This document shows positions 1-9,903 of a DNA stretch of 64,000 nt, piece after piece. Positions within the stretch are counted from its first letter, which is position 1; every line of letters starts with the position of its first letter. The notes under the pieces are model-generated. The model worked only from the letters and a program-made list of their open reading frames with translations, ran no database searches and was not told the DNA's origin. The stretch lies in the NCBI RefSeq assembly GCF_014196255.1, contig NZ_JACIDH010000006.1, positions 62,001 to 126,000 on the forward strand, read 5' to 3'. Source of the stretch: Sphingomonas pseudosanguinis (lineage in GTDB: Bacteria; Pseudomonadota; Alphaproteobacteria; Sphingomonadales; Sphingomonadaceae). The position numbers were made by a program, and so were the translations under genes.

Positions 1-1319
1 AAGATCAGGTCGAGCGCCAGGAAGGGCAGGATCGCGGCCAGCGCCAGCGGCCGCCCCCAGCCCCAGCGATGCCGGACGACCAGATAGGCCAGGCAGGTGG
101 TGACCACCATCGTCCCCGTCACCGCAATACCATAGGCGGCGGCCATCGCCGAGGACGTCTTGAACTGGATCACCAGCACCAGCACGCCGAACAGCAGCAG
201 CCAGTTGATCGCAGGCAGATAGATCTGGCCCTGAAAATCGGCCGAGGTCTGGCGAACGCGCAGGCGCGGCAGGAAGCCGAGCTGGATTGCCTGCTGGGTC
301 AGTGAGAAGGCACCGGTGATCACCGCCTGCGCCGCGATGACGGTCGCCATGCCCGCCAGCACGATCAGCGCCGGGCGGAACGACTCGGGCGCCATCAGGA
401 AGAACCAGTCCTGATTGGTAAAGGTCTGCCCGCTCGCCGCCGCGCGCTCCAGCGCCGATAGCGCGAAGGCGCCCTGCCCCAGATAGTTGAGCATCAGCGC
501 CGGGAGAACGAGCGAGAACCAGCCGATCCGGATCGGCAACCGCCCGAAATGCCCCATATCGGCGGTCAGCGCCTCGGCCCCGGTGACGGTCAGGAACACC
601 GCGCCCAGAACGAACAGCCCCGTCACGCCGTGCGTCGCCAGGAAGCTGATGCCATAGCCGGGCCAGATCACCCGCGCGATCGAGGGTTCGTCGGCAATGT
701 GCCAGATGCCCAGCCCGCCGATCACGAAGAACCACAGGATACAGATCGGCCCGAACAGCTTCGACACCTGCGCCGTCCCGCGCGACTGGATCAGGAACAG
801 CCCGATCAGGATGACGATGGTGCACAGCCGGATCAGCCCTTCGTCGAAGATCGACGCGGCGGCGGGGATGGTGCGCAGCCCCTCCATCGCCGACAGGACC
901 GACAGCGCCGGGGTGATGATCGCATCGCCATAGAAGAGCGACGCCCCCGCCGCACCCAGGATCAGCGCCAGTCGCGAGCGGATGCCCAGCGAACGACGGG
1001 CGAGTGCGGCCAGTGCCAGCACCCCGCCCTCGCCCTGATTGTCGGCGCGCATCAGGAAGATGACATATTTGACGGTGACGACCAGGAAGAGCGTCCACAG
1101 CGCCAGGCTGAGCACGCCCAGGATTTCGCTGGGGTCGATGCCGTCGGCGGCCGATTGGGACAGCGCCTCGCGAAAGGCGTAGAGCGGGCTGGTGCCGATA
1201 TCGCCGAACACCACGCCGATCGCTCCCACGGTCAGCGCGGCGAGCGCGGGATGACGCGGGGCGTGGCCGTCGGCCGCCCCGTGCTGGTTGTCGGTACTGT
1301 CGGTCGTTGTCGCCGTCAT
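1..1319 (-). CDS. kup: KUP-type potassium uptake transporter (3' end off window)
   Basis: Low-affinity K+ transporter of the inner membrane, thought to move K+ with protons. The reverse strand from an ATG at 1319 is open to the left edge, giving about 439 N-terminal residues of a family that is usually 620-650 long, so the last third lies outside the window. The start of the protein has a hydrophilic lead and then the family signature VFGDIGTSPLYA, followed by NQGEGG (the conserved loop GEGG) and a series of hydrophobic segments. It is divergent from pdeM, with about 125 bases between the starts. The call is secure from motif and membrane layout; only the C-terminus is unseen. Confidence 0.95.
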   Translation of the reverse strand, partial: MTATTTDSTDNQHGAADGHAPRHPALAALTVGAIGVVFGDIGTSPLYAFREALSQSAADGIDPSEILGVLSLALWTLFLVVTVKYVIFLMRADNQGEGGVLALAALARRSLGIRSRLALILGAAGASLFYGDAIITPALSVLSAMEGLRTIPAAASIFDEGLIRLCTIVILIGLFLIQSRGTAQVSKLFGPICILWFFVIGGLGIWHIADEPSIARVIWPGYGISFLATHGVTGLFVLGAVFLTVTGAEALTADMGHFGRLPIRIGWFSLVLPALMLNYLGQGAFALSALERAAASGQTFTNQDWFFLMAPESFRPALIVLAGMATVIAAQAVITGAFSLTQQAIQLGFLPRLRVRQTSADFQGQIYLPAINWLLLFGVLVLVIQFKTSSAMAAAYGIAVTGTMVVTTCLAYLVVRHRWGWGRPLALAAILPFLALDLI

Positions 1320-1444
1320 GTCCGCCGGAACCCCCTGTGCCAAAAGGACGGCGCGCTTTACGCCTCTTTGCCCGGGAAGCAAGGGCTTTCCCAAGCGCTC
1401 TGCAAACGCTTGATATTGTGCAGCGTCAAGCGCATGGACGGCAA

Positions 1445-2107
1445 ATGGTTCCCTTTTCGTTCGGCGGCCGGGATTTTGCCGCCCTGCCCGAAGGCGCATT
1501 GTTCTGGCCCGCGCGCCAGGCGTTGCTGGTTGCCGACCTGCATCTGGAAAAGGCCAGCTGGTATGCCGGCGGCGGACAGATGCTGCCCCCTTACGACTCG
1601 CTGGCGACGCTGACCGAGCTGACCGGGGCGGTGGCGCGAACGGCGGCGCGCGAGGTCTGGTGCCTGGGCGACAGCTTCCACGATGCCGAAGGATGCGACC
1701 GGCTGTTGCCGCAGGCGCGGGCGATGCTGCTGGCGCTGACGGCGGCGACCCGCTGGACCTGGATCACCGGCAATCACGACCCCGTGCTGCGCGATCGCTG
1801 CGGCGGCGAGGTGGTGGACGAGGCGCTGGTCGACGGCCTCGTCCTGCGCCACGAGGCCGATCCGGCGGAGACGCGACCCGAGCTGTCGGGGCATTTCCAT
1901 CCCAAGCTACGGCTGCGGGTACGCGGCAAGATGGTCGCGCGCCGCTGTTTCGTCGGCACGGCGCACAAGCTGATCCTGCCCGCCTTCGGGGCGCTGACCG
2001 GGGGGCTCGATGTCGACCACCCCGCGCTGGTTCAGGCGGTCGGTCGCACCGCCGAGGCTTTGGTCCCCGTCCGCGACCGGATGCTGCGCTTCCCCGTCGC
2101 TGCCTGA
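1445..2107 (+). CDS. pdeM: Ligase-associated DNA damage response endonuclease PdeM
   Basis: Calcineurin-like metallophosphoesterase of the PdeM family, associated elsewhere with ATP-dependent DNA ligase/exonuclease modules in DNA repair. The ATG at 1445 gives about 220 residues. Metal-binding motifs are in order: VADLHLEK (D-x-H), LGDSFHD (GD), TGNHD (GNHD) and SGHFHPK (GHxH), which is the full metallophosphatase set. The frame is open further upstream, but an ATG start at 1445 matches the usual N-terminus of the family (MVP-F-F). No ligase or helicase partner is next to it; it stands alone between kup and msrA. The substrate is not evident from the sequence. Confidence 0.85.
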   Translation: MVPFSFGGRDFAALPEGALFWPARQALLVADLHLEKASWYAGGGQMLPPYDSLATLTELTGAVARTAAREVWCLGDSFHDAEGCDRLLPQARAMLLALTAATRWTWITGNHDPVLRDRCGGEVVDEALVDGLVLRHEADPAETRPELSGHFHPKLRLRVRGKMVARRCFVGTAHKLILPAFGALTGGLDVDHPALVQAVGRTAEALVPVRDRMLRFPVAA

Positions 2108-2114
2108 GCCGTCC

Positions 2115-2780
2115 TCAGCCCGCCCGCGCCAGATCGGGGAAACCGGCGCGGAAGCCCGCGACCTTGGGCTTGTCCCAGCGCGTGATATACGGATGCGACG
2201 GATTGCGGTCGTAGAAGTTCTGGTGTTCCGCCTCGGCGGGGAAGAACTGGCCCTGCTCGATCCGCGTCGTGATCGGCCTGGCAAAGGCATGGGCGCCGGT
2301 CAACTGCGCGATATAGGCGCGCGCGACCTTCGCCTGATCGGGCGACTGGGTGAAGATCGCCGAGCGATAGCTGGGGCCGCGGTCGGGGCCTTGGCCACCG
2401 ACCTGAGTGGGATCGTGTGCGATCGCGAAATAGACGCGCAGCAGGGTCGCATAGGAGACCTGCGCCGGATCATAGACGATGCGAATCGCCTCGGCATGGC
2501 GGGTGCGCTCGGTCGAGACGGCGGGATAGTTCGCATCCTCTCGCCGGCCGCCGGCATAGCCCGCCGTGACCGCGCGCACACCCTTCACCCGCTCGAACAC
2601 CGCCTCCATGCCCCAGAAGCAGCCGCCCGCAAGGACGGCGACCTGGGGTTTCGGCGTGGCCGGCACGTCGAGCACTGCCTTGGGCAACGGCACGGCACGT
2701 TCGGCCTTGGCGGGGAGGGATGATAGCGCGACCGCTCCGAAGGCGGTCGCAGCAAGGGCGATGCAAATGGGGGTGCGCAT
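2115..2780 (-). CDS. msrA: Peptide-methionine (S)-S-oxide reductase, exported
   Basis: Reduces methionine-S-sulfoxide in proteins. Residues 1-27 look like a signal peptide (MRTPICIALAATAFGAVAL then a small-residue cleavage region, AKA), so this copy should act in the periplasm. The catalytic motif GCFWGMEA follows at about residue 53, then GYAGG, and the conserved YHQ-region is represented by FYDRNP / HPYI near the end. Length, about 221 residues, fits MsrA plus leader. It converges on pdeM with only 7 bases between the stops. No MsrB domain is fused to it. Confidence 0.93.
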   Translation of the reverse strand: MRTPICIALAATAFGAVALSSLPAKAERAVPLPKAVLDVPATPKPQVAVLAGGCFWGMEAVFERVKGVRAVTAGYAGGRREDANYPAVSTERTRHAEAIRIVYDPAQVSYATLLRVYFAIAHDPTQVGGQGPDRGPSYRSAIFTQSPDQAKVARAYIAQLTGAHAFARPITTRIEQGQFFPAEAEHQNFYDRNPSHPYITRWDKPKVAGFRAGFPDLARAG

Positions 2781-2835
2781 CGCTGGAATATGGGGCGTTT
2801 TTGGGGTTCGGCTAGAGGCGGATGTCGCGCATGGG

Positions 2836-2915
2836 CTTCGACTTCGCTCAGCCTGAACGGAGGTTGTAAAAAGGTATTCCCAGCCTCCGTTCCGCCTGAG
2901 CGAAGTCGAAGGCCA
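2836..2915. repeat. Palindromic repeat family A, copy 1
   Basis: An imperfect inverted repeat with outer arms CTTCGACTTCGCTCAG and CTGAGCGAAGTCGAAG and a spacer of about 40 bases. The same arms recur at 7134, 13511, 45149 and 55897. It lies between the start of msrA and a small ORF, both on the reverse strand. Confidence 0.8.
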
Positions 2916-2941
2916 CGGGAATCACCCCGCCAGAAAATCCC

Positions 2942-3082
2942 TTAGCGAACCGCCTCGACCGGCGCCGTCGGCGCATAGCGGCTCGGCGCTTCCGCCGGGT
3001 GCAGGACCACGAGACCCAGGGCGCCAAGCGCAAATCCGCCGGCGAACTGCCTTACGAAGCTGGACTTGAGGAGGGCACGCAT
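2942..3082 (-). CDS. Small putative membrane protein (46 aa)
   Basis: A short reading frame too small for most gene callers. It starts with ATG at 3082, preceded by an AGGTGAAG ribosome-binding sequence eight bases upstream, and ends at 2942. The product begins MRALLKSSF, has one hydrophobic stretch (GFALGALGLVVLH, residues about 16-28) and ends with a short polar, alanine/proline-rich tail. I do not recognise the family. The good ribosome-binding site and the single membrane segment favour a real gene, but no comparative evidence is available here. Confidence 0.45.
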   Translation of the reverse strand: MRALLKSSFVRQFAGGFALGALGLVVLHPAEAPSRYAPTAPVEAVR

Positions 3083-3260
3083 TTGTCTTCACCTGTCGTT
3101 GCGGGTCGCCACCCGGATGGGCTGGCGATCGGTACGGGCGCCATCTGGTCGATCGGCGGCGTTCCGACAATGGCGTTTATAGAAACACAGCATTAACGGC
3201 ACGTGATCGTGTCGTTCATGCCACAGTTAAGCCATATTGCCGCACCGCACATAAACCATG

Positions 3261-3306
3261 AAAAAAGCCAGCCGGATCGGTGTCTTGACCGAGCCGACCA
3301 GCTTTT
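3261..3306 (-). terminator. Rho-independent terminator of the aminotransferase gene
   Basis: On the reverse strand a hairpin with G-U tolerant stem (AAAAGC..CGG..TCGGT against ACCGA.CCGGCTGGCTT) and a run of six T sits about 20 bases past the stop at 3327. It is the expected place for the end of the aminotransferase transcript. Confidence 0.6.
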
Positions 3307-3326
3307 GCAGCGCAACAGGCGCGGGA

Positions 3327-4580
<1,254 letters not shown>

Positions 4581-6329
4581 TCAATCCGCAACCATCTCCG
4601 CACGAAACAATCCGCGAAGTGCGTTACCAAGCAAGAATCCGTCGTGAAGATCGGCGCGCGTCAGCCGCCCCTCGACTGCCCGCCCCGTCTCGATCAGATG
4701 CGCGCGCAGGATGCCGGGCAGCAGCCCCTCGGCGAGGGGCGGCGTCACCAGCGCATCGCCGCGCGGCACGAAGATATTGGTGTAGCTGCCCTCGGTCAGG
4801 AACCCCTCGGGCGTCTCGAACAGCACTTCCGCCGTCCCCGCGGCCGCGCGCGCCTCGTCGTAGAAGCCGCGCGCGCTGGTCTTGTGGCGCAGGCGCAGAT
4901 CGGCCTGCGATACCGGCAGGGGCACGACCTGCACCGCCACGGGCGACTCGAACGGCGCGGGTCGCGGACCGACCTCGACCACGACCGCGCCGCTGCGCGC
5001 GAGCAACAGGCGGATGCGCCGGGCATCGCGCAGGCGGAAGGTCGCCGCCTGCAATTCGTTGCGCGCATCATGCCGGTCGAAGGTGAAGCCCAAGGCCAGC
5101 GCACTCGCCTTCATCCGCGCCAGATGCGCCTCCAGATGCTGGATACCTTCCAGCGGGTCGAAGGCCATGGTCTCGATCAGGTCGAAATCGCGCTGGCCGT
5201 CGGTCAGGAACGCCGCCTTGGCCAAGCACTCGTCCCATTCGTCCGCCGCGACCGAGTCGGCGACGATCCCCGACCCCAGCCCCAGCGTTACGCGGTCGCT
5301 CCCCTCGAGCCAGGTGAGCGTACGGATGGCGACGTTGAACATCGCATCGCCATTCGCGTCCAGCCGACCGATCGCGCCGGTATACAGGCCGCGCGGCGAA
5401 TCCTCGATCGCCGCGATCGCCTGCATCGCCGCGATCTTGGGCGCACCGGTGATCGAGCCGCAGGGGAAAAGCGCGGCGAGAACATCCACCGCATCGCGCC
5501 CCTCGGCCAGATCGGCGGTGATGGTCGACACCATCTGATGCACCGTCGGATAGGGTTCGACCGCGAACAACTCGGGCACCGCCACGCTGCCGGCCCGCGC
5601 GACCCGCGACAGGTCGTTGCGCATCAGGTCGACGATCATCAGATTTTCGGCACGCTGCTTGGGATCGTCGCGCAGGGCTTGCGCGGCCCGCGCATCGGCG
5701 GCGGCATCGCCGTGTCGCCGCGCGGTGCCCTTCATCGGCTTGGCGGTCAGCCGGCCGGCATCGAGCGCGAAGAACATCTCGGGCGACAGCGACAGGATCA
5801 CTCTATCGCCGGTCGCCACCACCGCGCCCCAGCCGGCGCGCGACCGGGCGCGCAGGCCCGCATAGAGCGCCAGCGGATCGCCCGCGACCCGGGCCGTGGC
5901 GCGGAAGCTGAGATTGACCTGATAGAGATCACCCGCCGCGATCCGCGCCGCAACCTCGGCGAATTGCGCGGCATGGCGTTCCTCGTCCAACTCGGGCTGC
6001 AGCGCGCCGATCCAGGCGCCGGCGGGATCGGGCAGCAGCGTCTCGACCGCCAGCGTCCGATAATCCTCGAACAGACCGAACCAGAGCAGCGGGCCATCGG
6101 CGGCGGTGGCGGCCACGTTCGGCTCGAGCGCCGCGCCGGCCTCATAGGCGATCCAGCCCGCCGCATGCAGCCCGCGCGCCCGTGCCTGGCGCAGCCGGTC
6201 GAGCGCGGGCGCGACCTCTTCGGGCGCATGCGCGGTCACGATCCCGACCGGCGCGGTATAGAGCCGCGCCGCCGCACCCCCGTCACGGGCATCGTCGAGC
6301 AACACGAAAGGGGCATCGAGGCGCAGCAT
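4581..6329 (-). CDS. pabB: Fused aminodeoxychorismate synthase I / aminodeoxychorismate lyase
   Basis: Makes p-aminobenzoate for folate: the N-terminal half (about residues 1-370) is a chorismate-binding PabB domain and the C-terminal part (about 380-582) is a PLP-fold class IV PabC lyase. Visible motifs are KPMKGTARR and MIVDLMRNDLSRVA, PCGSITGAPK, and ALGLGSGIVADS of the chorismate-utilising family; then ETPEGFLTEGSYTNIF of the class IV aminotransferase fold. The frame is open upstream to a TTG at 6368, but the ATG at 6329 gives the natural start MLRLDAPFVLLDD. The glutamine amidotransferase PabA is not in the window. The gene is divergent from the MBL hydrolase. Confidence 0.9.
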   Translation of the reverse strand: MLRLDAPFVLLDDARDGGAAARLYTAPVGIVTAHAPEEVAPALDRLRQARARGLHAAGWIAYEAGAALEPNVAATAADGPLLWFGLFEDYRTLAVETLLPDPAGAWIGALQPELDEERHAAQFAEVAARIAAGDLYQVNLSFRATARVAGDPLALYAGLRARSRAGWGAVVATGDRVILSLSPEMFFALDAGRLTAKPMKGTARRHGDAAADARAAQALRDDPKQRAENLMIVDLMRNDLSRVARAGSVAVPELFAVEPYPTVHQMVSTITADLAEGRDAVDVLAALFPCGSITGAPKIAAMQAIAAIEDSPRGLYTGAIGRLDANGDAMFNVAIRTLTWLEGSDRVTLGLGSGIVADSVAADEWDECLAKAAFLTDGQRDFDLIETMAFDPLEGIQHLEAHLARMKASALALGFTFDRHDARNELQAATFRLRDARRIRLLLARSGAVVVEVGPRPAPFESPVAVQVVPLPVSQADLRLRHKTSARGFYDEARAAAGTAEVLFETPEGFLTEGSYTNIFVPRGDALVTPPLAEGLLPGILRAHLIETGRAVEGRLTRADLHDGFLLGNALRGLFRAEMVAD

Positions 6330-6364
6330 GAAGGACGATCCATGCACGGCCCGCCCCCAGGCAT

Positions 6365-6395
6365 GCAAGCAGCGATTGGGGCAAGCAGCGATTGG
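6365..6395. repeat. 15-bp tandem direct repeat upstream of the MBL gene
   Basis: GCAAGCAGCGATTGG occurs twice with one base between copies, in the divergent spacer between pabBC and the MBL hydrolase. Whether it is an operator or a slip duplication is not clear. Confidence 0.6.
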
Positions 6396-6426
6396 CTATG
6401 GCCGTCCCAGCCTCTATCTCGGGGCG

Positions 6427-7101
6427 ATGACCGACCCTGTACCCACGCCCCCGCTGCGCGCCGCGATCGTGCCCGTCACCCCGCTCCAGCAGAATTGCTC
6501 GATCATCTGGTGCACCGCGACGATGAAGGCCGCCGTCGTCGATCCCGGTGGCGACCTGCCGCGCATCCAGGACGCGATCGCCAAGATCGGCGTGACGGTG
6601 GAGAAGATCCTCCTCACCCATGGCCATATCGACCATGCCGGCGGCGCGAAGGCACTGTCCGATGCGCTTTCGGTGCCGGTCGAGGGGCCGCAGGAGGAGG
6701 ATCGTTTCTGGCTCGCACGGCTGGACGAGGATGGCCAGGCTTACGGCATCCCCGCGCAGATCGTCGAGCCGACCCGCTGGCTGAACGAGGGCGATACGGT
6801 GACGATCGGCGAGCTGACCCTCAATGTGTACGAGACGCCGGGGCATACGCGCGGCCATGTGATCTTCCACCACGCGCCGTCGAAATTCGCGCTGGTCGGC
6901 GATGTGCTGTTCCAGGGATCGGTCGGGCGCTCGGACATGCCCGGCGGCGATCACGACACGCTGATCCGCTCGATCGTCGAGAAGCTGTGGCCGCTGGGGA
7001 ACGACACCGCCTTCATCCCGGGGCATGGCCAGCCCAGCACCTTCGGCCATGAGCGGCAGAGCAATGCGTTCGTGGCGGATCGGGTGTTGGGTTTGGGGTA
7101 A
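6427..7101 (+). CDS. MBL-fold metallo-hydrolase (YcbL/GloB-like)
   Basis: Metallo-beta-lactamase-fold hydrolase of about 224 residues. The family binding motif THGHIDH sits near residue 60, followed by ETPGHTRGHV, VGDVLFQGSVGR and the last histidine in IPGHGQ, so all metal ligands are present. This arrangement is that of the short glyoxalase-II-like (YcbL) proteins rather than beta-lactamases; hydrolysis of a thioester such as S-lactoylglutathione is possible but not shown. The ATG at 6427 follows a G-rich ribosome-binding stretch. Its 3' side is a palindromic repeat interrupted by an IS element. Confidence 0.88.
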   Translation: MTDPVPTPPLRAAIVPVTPLQQNCSIIWCTATMKAAVVDPGGDLPRIQDAIAKIGVTVEKILLTHGHIDHAGGAKALSDALSVPVEGPQEEDRFWLARLDEDGQAYGIPAQIVEPTRWLNEGDTVTIGELTLNVYETPGHTRGHVIFHHAPSKFALVGDVLFQGSVGRSDMPGGDHDTLIRSIVEKLWPLGNDTAFIPGHGQPSTFGHERQSNAFVADRVLGLG

Positions 7102-7133
7102 GGTATTGGGATGGGGCGAGGTTGGGGCGTGGG

Positions 7134-7205
7134 CTTCGACTTCGCTCAGCCTGAACGGGGTTTGTGGCAAGCCCCATTCCCACGCTCCGTTCAGCCTGAG
7201 CGTTA
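7134..7205. repeat. Palindromic repeat family A, copy 2 (split by IS630)
   Basis: Left part of a family A inverted repeat, with arms CTTCGACTTCGCTCAG and CCGTTCAGCCTGAGCG. The right arm is cut at a TA and resumes at 8257 (TAGTCGAAGGCCA) on the far side of the IS element, so the repeat was whole before the insertion. Confidence 0.8.
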
Positions 7206-8256
7206 GAGCGGTTTTCGAGCGGACTGAATCGATAGGGATTCACACGGGGGCGTTTTTCTGATTCACGATCCATGCTGGCGAAGGAGGCCGGCAGGGATGG
7301 GTCGAGCCTTATCGCGTGATCTTCGGGACCGTGTCGTCGCTGCGGTCGAAGGCGGGCTGTCGTGCCGACAGGCGGCCGAACGTTTCGGGGTCAGCGCAGC
7401 GAGTGCGATCCGGTGGCGACACCTGGCACTTCGGCACGGCACGCCGGCGGCCAAGCCGCAGGGCGGCGACCGTCGCACGGCTAGGATAGAGGAGCATGCC
7501 TCCTTCATCCTGGACGCGATCGAGCAGCAGCCGGACCCAACGCTGGCGGAGTTGCGCGAAATGCTGTCCGGGCGGGGCGTAAGCGTCAGCATCGCCACGC
7601 TGTGGCGGTTTTTCGCCCGGCACGGAATCACGCGCAAAAAAAGACCGGCCACGCGACCGAGCAGGATCGCCCCGACGTCCTGAAGCAACGCGAGGAGTGG
7701 TTCGATGGCCAACTCGACCTCGACCCTGCGCGCCTCGTCTTCATCGACGAAACCTGGGCCAGCACCAACATGGCGCGGCGACATGGCCGCTGCCGGCGGG
7801 GCGAGCGCCTGCGCGCTGGCATCCCCTTCGGCCATTGGAAGACAACCACCTTCACGGCCGGGCTGCGCCGCACCGGCATGGTCGCGCCATGGGTGCTCGA
7901 TGGGCCGATGAATGCCGACGCATTCCTCACCTACGTCACCCGCGTCCTCGTGCCCGAACTCGCCCGTGGCGACGTGGTCATCATGGACAACCTGTCGAGC
8001 CACAAGGCGCCCGCCGTGCGCGCCGCCATCGAAAGCGTCGGTGCCAGGCTCCTGTTCCTCCCCCCCTACAGCCCTGACTTCAACCCGATCGAGCAAGCGT
8101 TCGCAAAGCTGAAAGCGCATCTGCGCAAGGCCGCCGAGCGCACCATCCACGGCCTCTGGAACGCCATCGGCCACATCCTCGACCTCTACTCGCCACTGGA
8201 ATGCGCAAACTACTTCGCAAACTGTGGATACGATGCAGACTGATCGAAAAACGCTC
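7206..8256 (+). mobile_element. IS630-family insertion sequence, complete
   Basis: A 1051-base element bounded by TA on both sides (7204-7205 and 8257-8258), the target duplication expected of IS630/Tc1-mariner type elements. Terminal inverted repeats start GAGCGGTTTTCGAGC on the left and GAGCGTTTTTCGATC when the right end is read in reverse, matching at 17 of 21 positions. It carries a transposase in two frames. It interrupts a family A palindromic repeat whose arms are otherwise recognisable on both flanks. Confidence 0.9.
7297..8243 (+). CDS. IS630-family transposase, two frames joined by -1 frameshift
   Basis: The first frame (7297-7683) begins [14 protein letters not shown] and carries a helix-turn-helix DNA-binding region ([18 protein letters not shown]). 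The second frame (open 7602-8243) carries the DDE catalytic domain: [20 protein letters not shown] and [15 protein letters not shown] supply the D, D and E. A run of seven A at 7636-7642 is a natural slippery site, and a -1 slip there joins the frames into a protein of about 315 residues, the normal size for this group. The domain order and the A7 run suggest programmed frameshifting rather than decay, since neither frame has other lesions. Confidence 0.88.
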
Positions 8257-8274
8257 TAGTCGAAGGCCAAGGGA

Positions 8275-9903
8275 TTACCGCCGTTCCGCAGCGCTCTCGC
8301 TGCGAATCGCCTTGAACTCGGACCCGCTTCGCCATTCTGGCCAGTCTCGCCCATCGGCCAGATCACGCCCGATCCGGTACAGCAACCCGACATCCGCCGC
8401 CGCCCCGCGCAAATCCCACTTCGCGTCCCAGGCATCACAGGTCTGGTGATAACAGCGCATATAGCCGTCCAGCCACGCCTGCCCCGCCGGGCGCCCGCCC
8501 GCGACCAGATCGGGCGCGCCGCTGATCGCCATCAGCAGCAGCGTCGGCACGCCACGCCTTGCGACCGAGAAATGGTCGGCGCGGTAGAACAGCCCGCGCT
8601 CGGGCAACGCCTCGGGCGTCACCACCCGCCCTTGCGCGGCGGCGGCGGCCTTCAGCCGATCCTCAAGGTCGTTCTGCCCGTCGCCGACCAGCATCACGTC
8701 CCTGGCCGGCCCCGCCGTCTGGAGGATGTCGAGCGTCAGGTTCGCGACCGTCTTGGCGAGCGGATAGACCGGCTTCACCGCATAGGTTTCCGACCCCAGC
8801 AGCCCGCGCTCCTCACCGGTCCAGAGCGCGAACACCAGACTGCGATCGGTGCGCGGTGCCGCCCTGAACGCCCGCGCGAGTTCCAGCACGCCCGCCACGC
8901 CCAGCGCATCATCATTGGCGCCGGGGCGGATCGTGCGTCCTTTCGAATCGGGGGCGCCCTTGCCGTAAGCATCCCAATGCGCGCCGAACATCACCACCTC
9001 GTCGGGGCGCGTCTTGCCGGGCAGCCTGGCCAATACGTTGCGACTCTCGGCGCGCACCGTCGTCACCGGCAGGTCGGCGGAAAAGTGCTGCCCCTTCAAC
9101 TCGACCGGCCGAAAGTCCGCGCGCCGCGCCGCCTTCCTCTGCTGGGCCAAGTCCAGCCCGGCGGCCGCGAAGAGCTTGTCCGCCGCCTCGCCCGACAGCC
9201 AGCCCTGGAGCAGCACGCGCGAGCTCGGATCGGTGCGGACAATATCGTAATTCTCGCCCGCCGGTGCCGTCACCGTCGCCCAACCATAGCCCGCGCCCGG
9301 CGTGTCATGGACGATCAGCGCACCGACCGCGCCCTGCCGCGCCGCTTCCTCGAACTTATAGGTCCAGCGGCCATAATAGGTCATGCGCCGGTCGCCGAAC
9401 TTGCCCTTGGCATCGTCGCCCGCGACCGCCTCGAAATCGGGATCGTTGACCAGGAAGACCGCGATCTTGCCCTTCAGGTCGACGCCCTTGAAGTCGTCCC
9501 AGCCCCGCTCGGGCGCGTGGACGCCGTAACCGACGAAGACCATGGATGCGTCCTGGATCGCCACCCGGTCGACGGGGCGCACGGTCGAGACATAGACGCC
9601 CTGCCCCTGTTCGAGCGGCATGCCGCCTGCGCGCATCGTCCCCTTCCCGATCTGCGTGCGGATCAACGGCACGGCTTGCGTCCATTGTCCGTCCGGACCG
9701 CCGGGCTGCAGGCCCATCGCCTTGAACTGCGCAACCAGCCAGTCGACCGTCTTCGCCTCGCCCGGTGTCCCCGGCGCACGGCCCTCGAACGCGTCGGAGG
9801 CCAGCGTCTTCACATCCGCCGACAGGCGCTGCGGCGAAATCGGGTCGGGCGCGGCGGCGGTCAGGGTGACGGCGGCGAGCGCGATCAGGGGCAAGCGAAT
9901 CAT
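8275..9903 (-). CDS. Exported M28-family metallopeptidase
   Basis: Zinc-dependent aminopeptidase-like enzyme of 542 residues with an N-terminal signal peptide (MIRLPLIALAAVTLTAAA). A protease-associated insert lies around residues 150-260, then the M28 catalytic core: FGAHWDAYG (H, D), RPGANDDALG (bridging D), ALWTGEERGLLGS (EE: catalytic base and zinc ligand) and RADHFSVARRGVP (last H). All two-zinc ligands appear to be present. The start ATG at 9903 overlaps the stop of the MAPEG gene upstream by one base (TGATG), so the two are probably co-transcribed. Substrate preference is unknown. Confidence 0.9.
   Translation of the reverse strand: MIRLPLIALAAVTLTAAAPDPISPQRLSADVKTLASDAFEGRAPGTPGEAKTVDWLVAQFKAMGLQPGGPDGQWTQAVPLIRTQIGKGTMRAGGMPLEQGQGVYVSTVRPVDRVAIQDASMVFVGYGVHAPERGWDDFKGVDLKGKIAVFLVNDPDFEAVAGDDAKGKFGDRRMTYYGRWTYKFEEAARQGAVGALIVHDTPGAGYGWATVTAPAGENYDIVRTDPSSRVLLQGWLSGEAADKLFAAAGLDLAQQRKAARRADFRPVELKGQHFSADLPVTTVRAESRNVLARLPGKTRPDEVVMFGAHWDAYGKGAPDSKGRTIRPGANDDALGVAGVLELARAFRAAPRTDRSLVFALWTGEERGLLGSETYAVKPVYPLAKTVANLTLDILQTAGPARDVMLVGDGQNDLEDRLKAAAAAQGRVVTPEALPERGLFYRADHFSVARRGVPTLLLMAISGAPDLVAGGRPAGQAWLDGYMRCYHQTCDAWDAKWDLRGAAADVGLLYRIGRDLADGRDWPEWRSGSEFKAIRSESAAERR

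Noticed and set aside
549..1613. Long + strand open frame across the kup start
   Set aside because: The reverse strand codes KUP with clear motifs; this frame is its complement and reads like random basic protein.
7206..8256. Defence or cargo gene inside the IS element
   Set aside because: All coding capacity between the inverted repeats is accounted for by the transposase frames.
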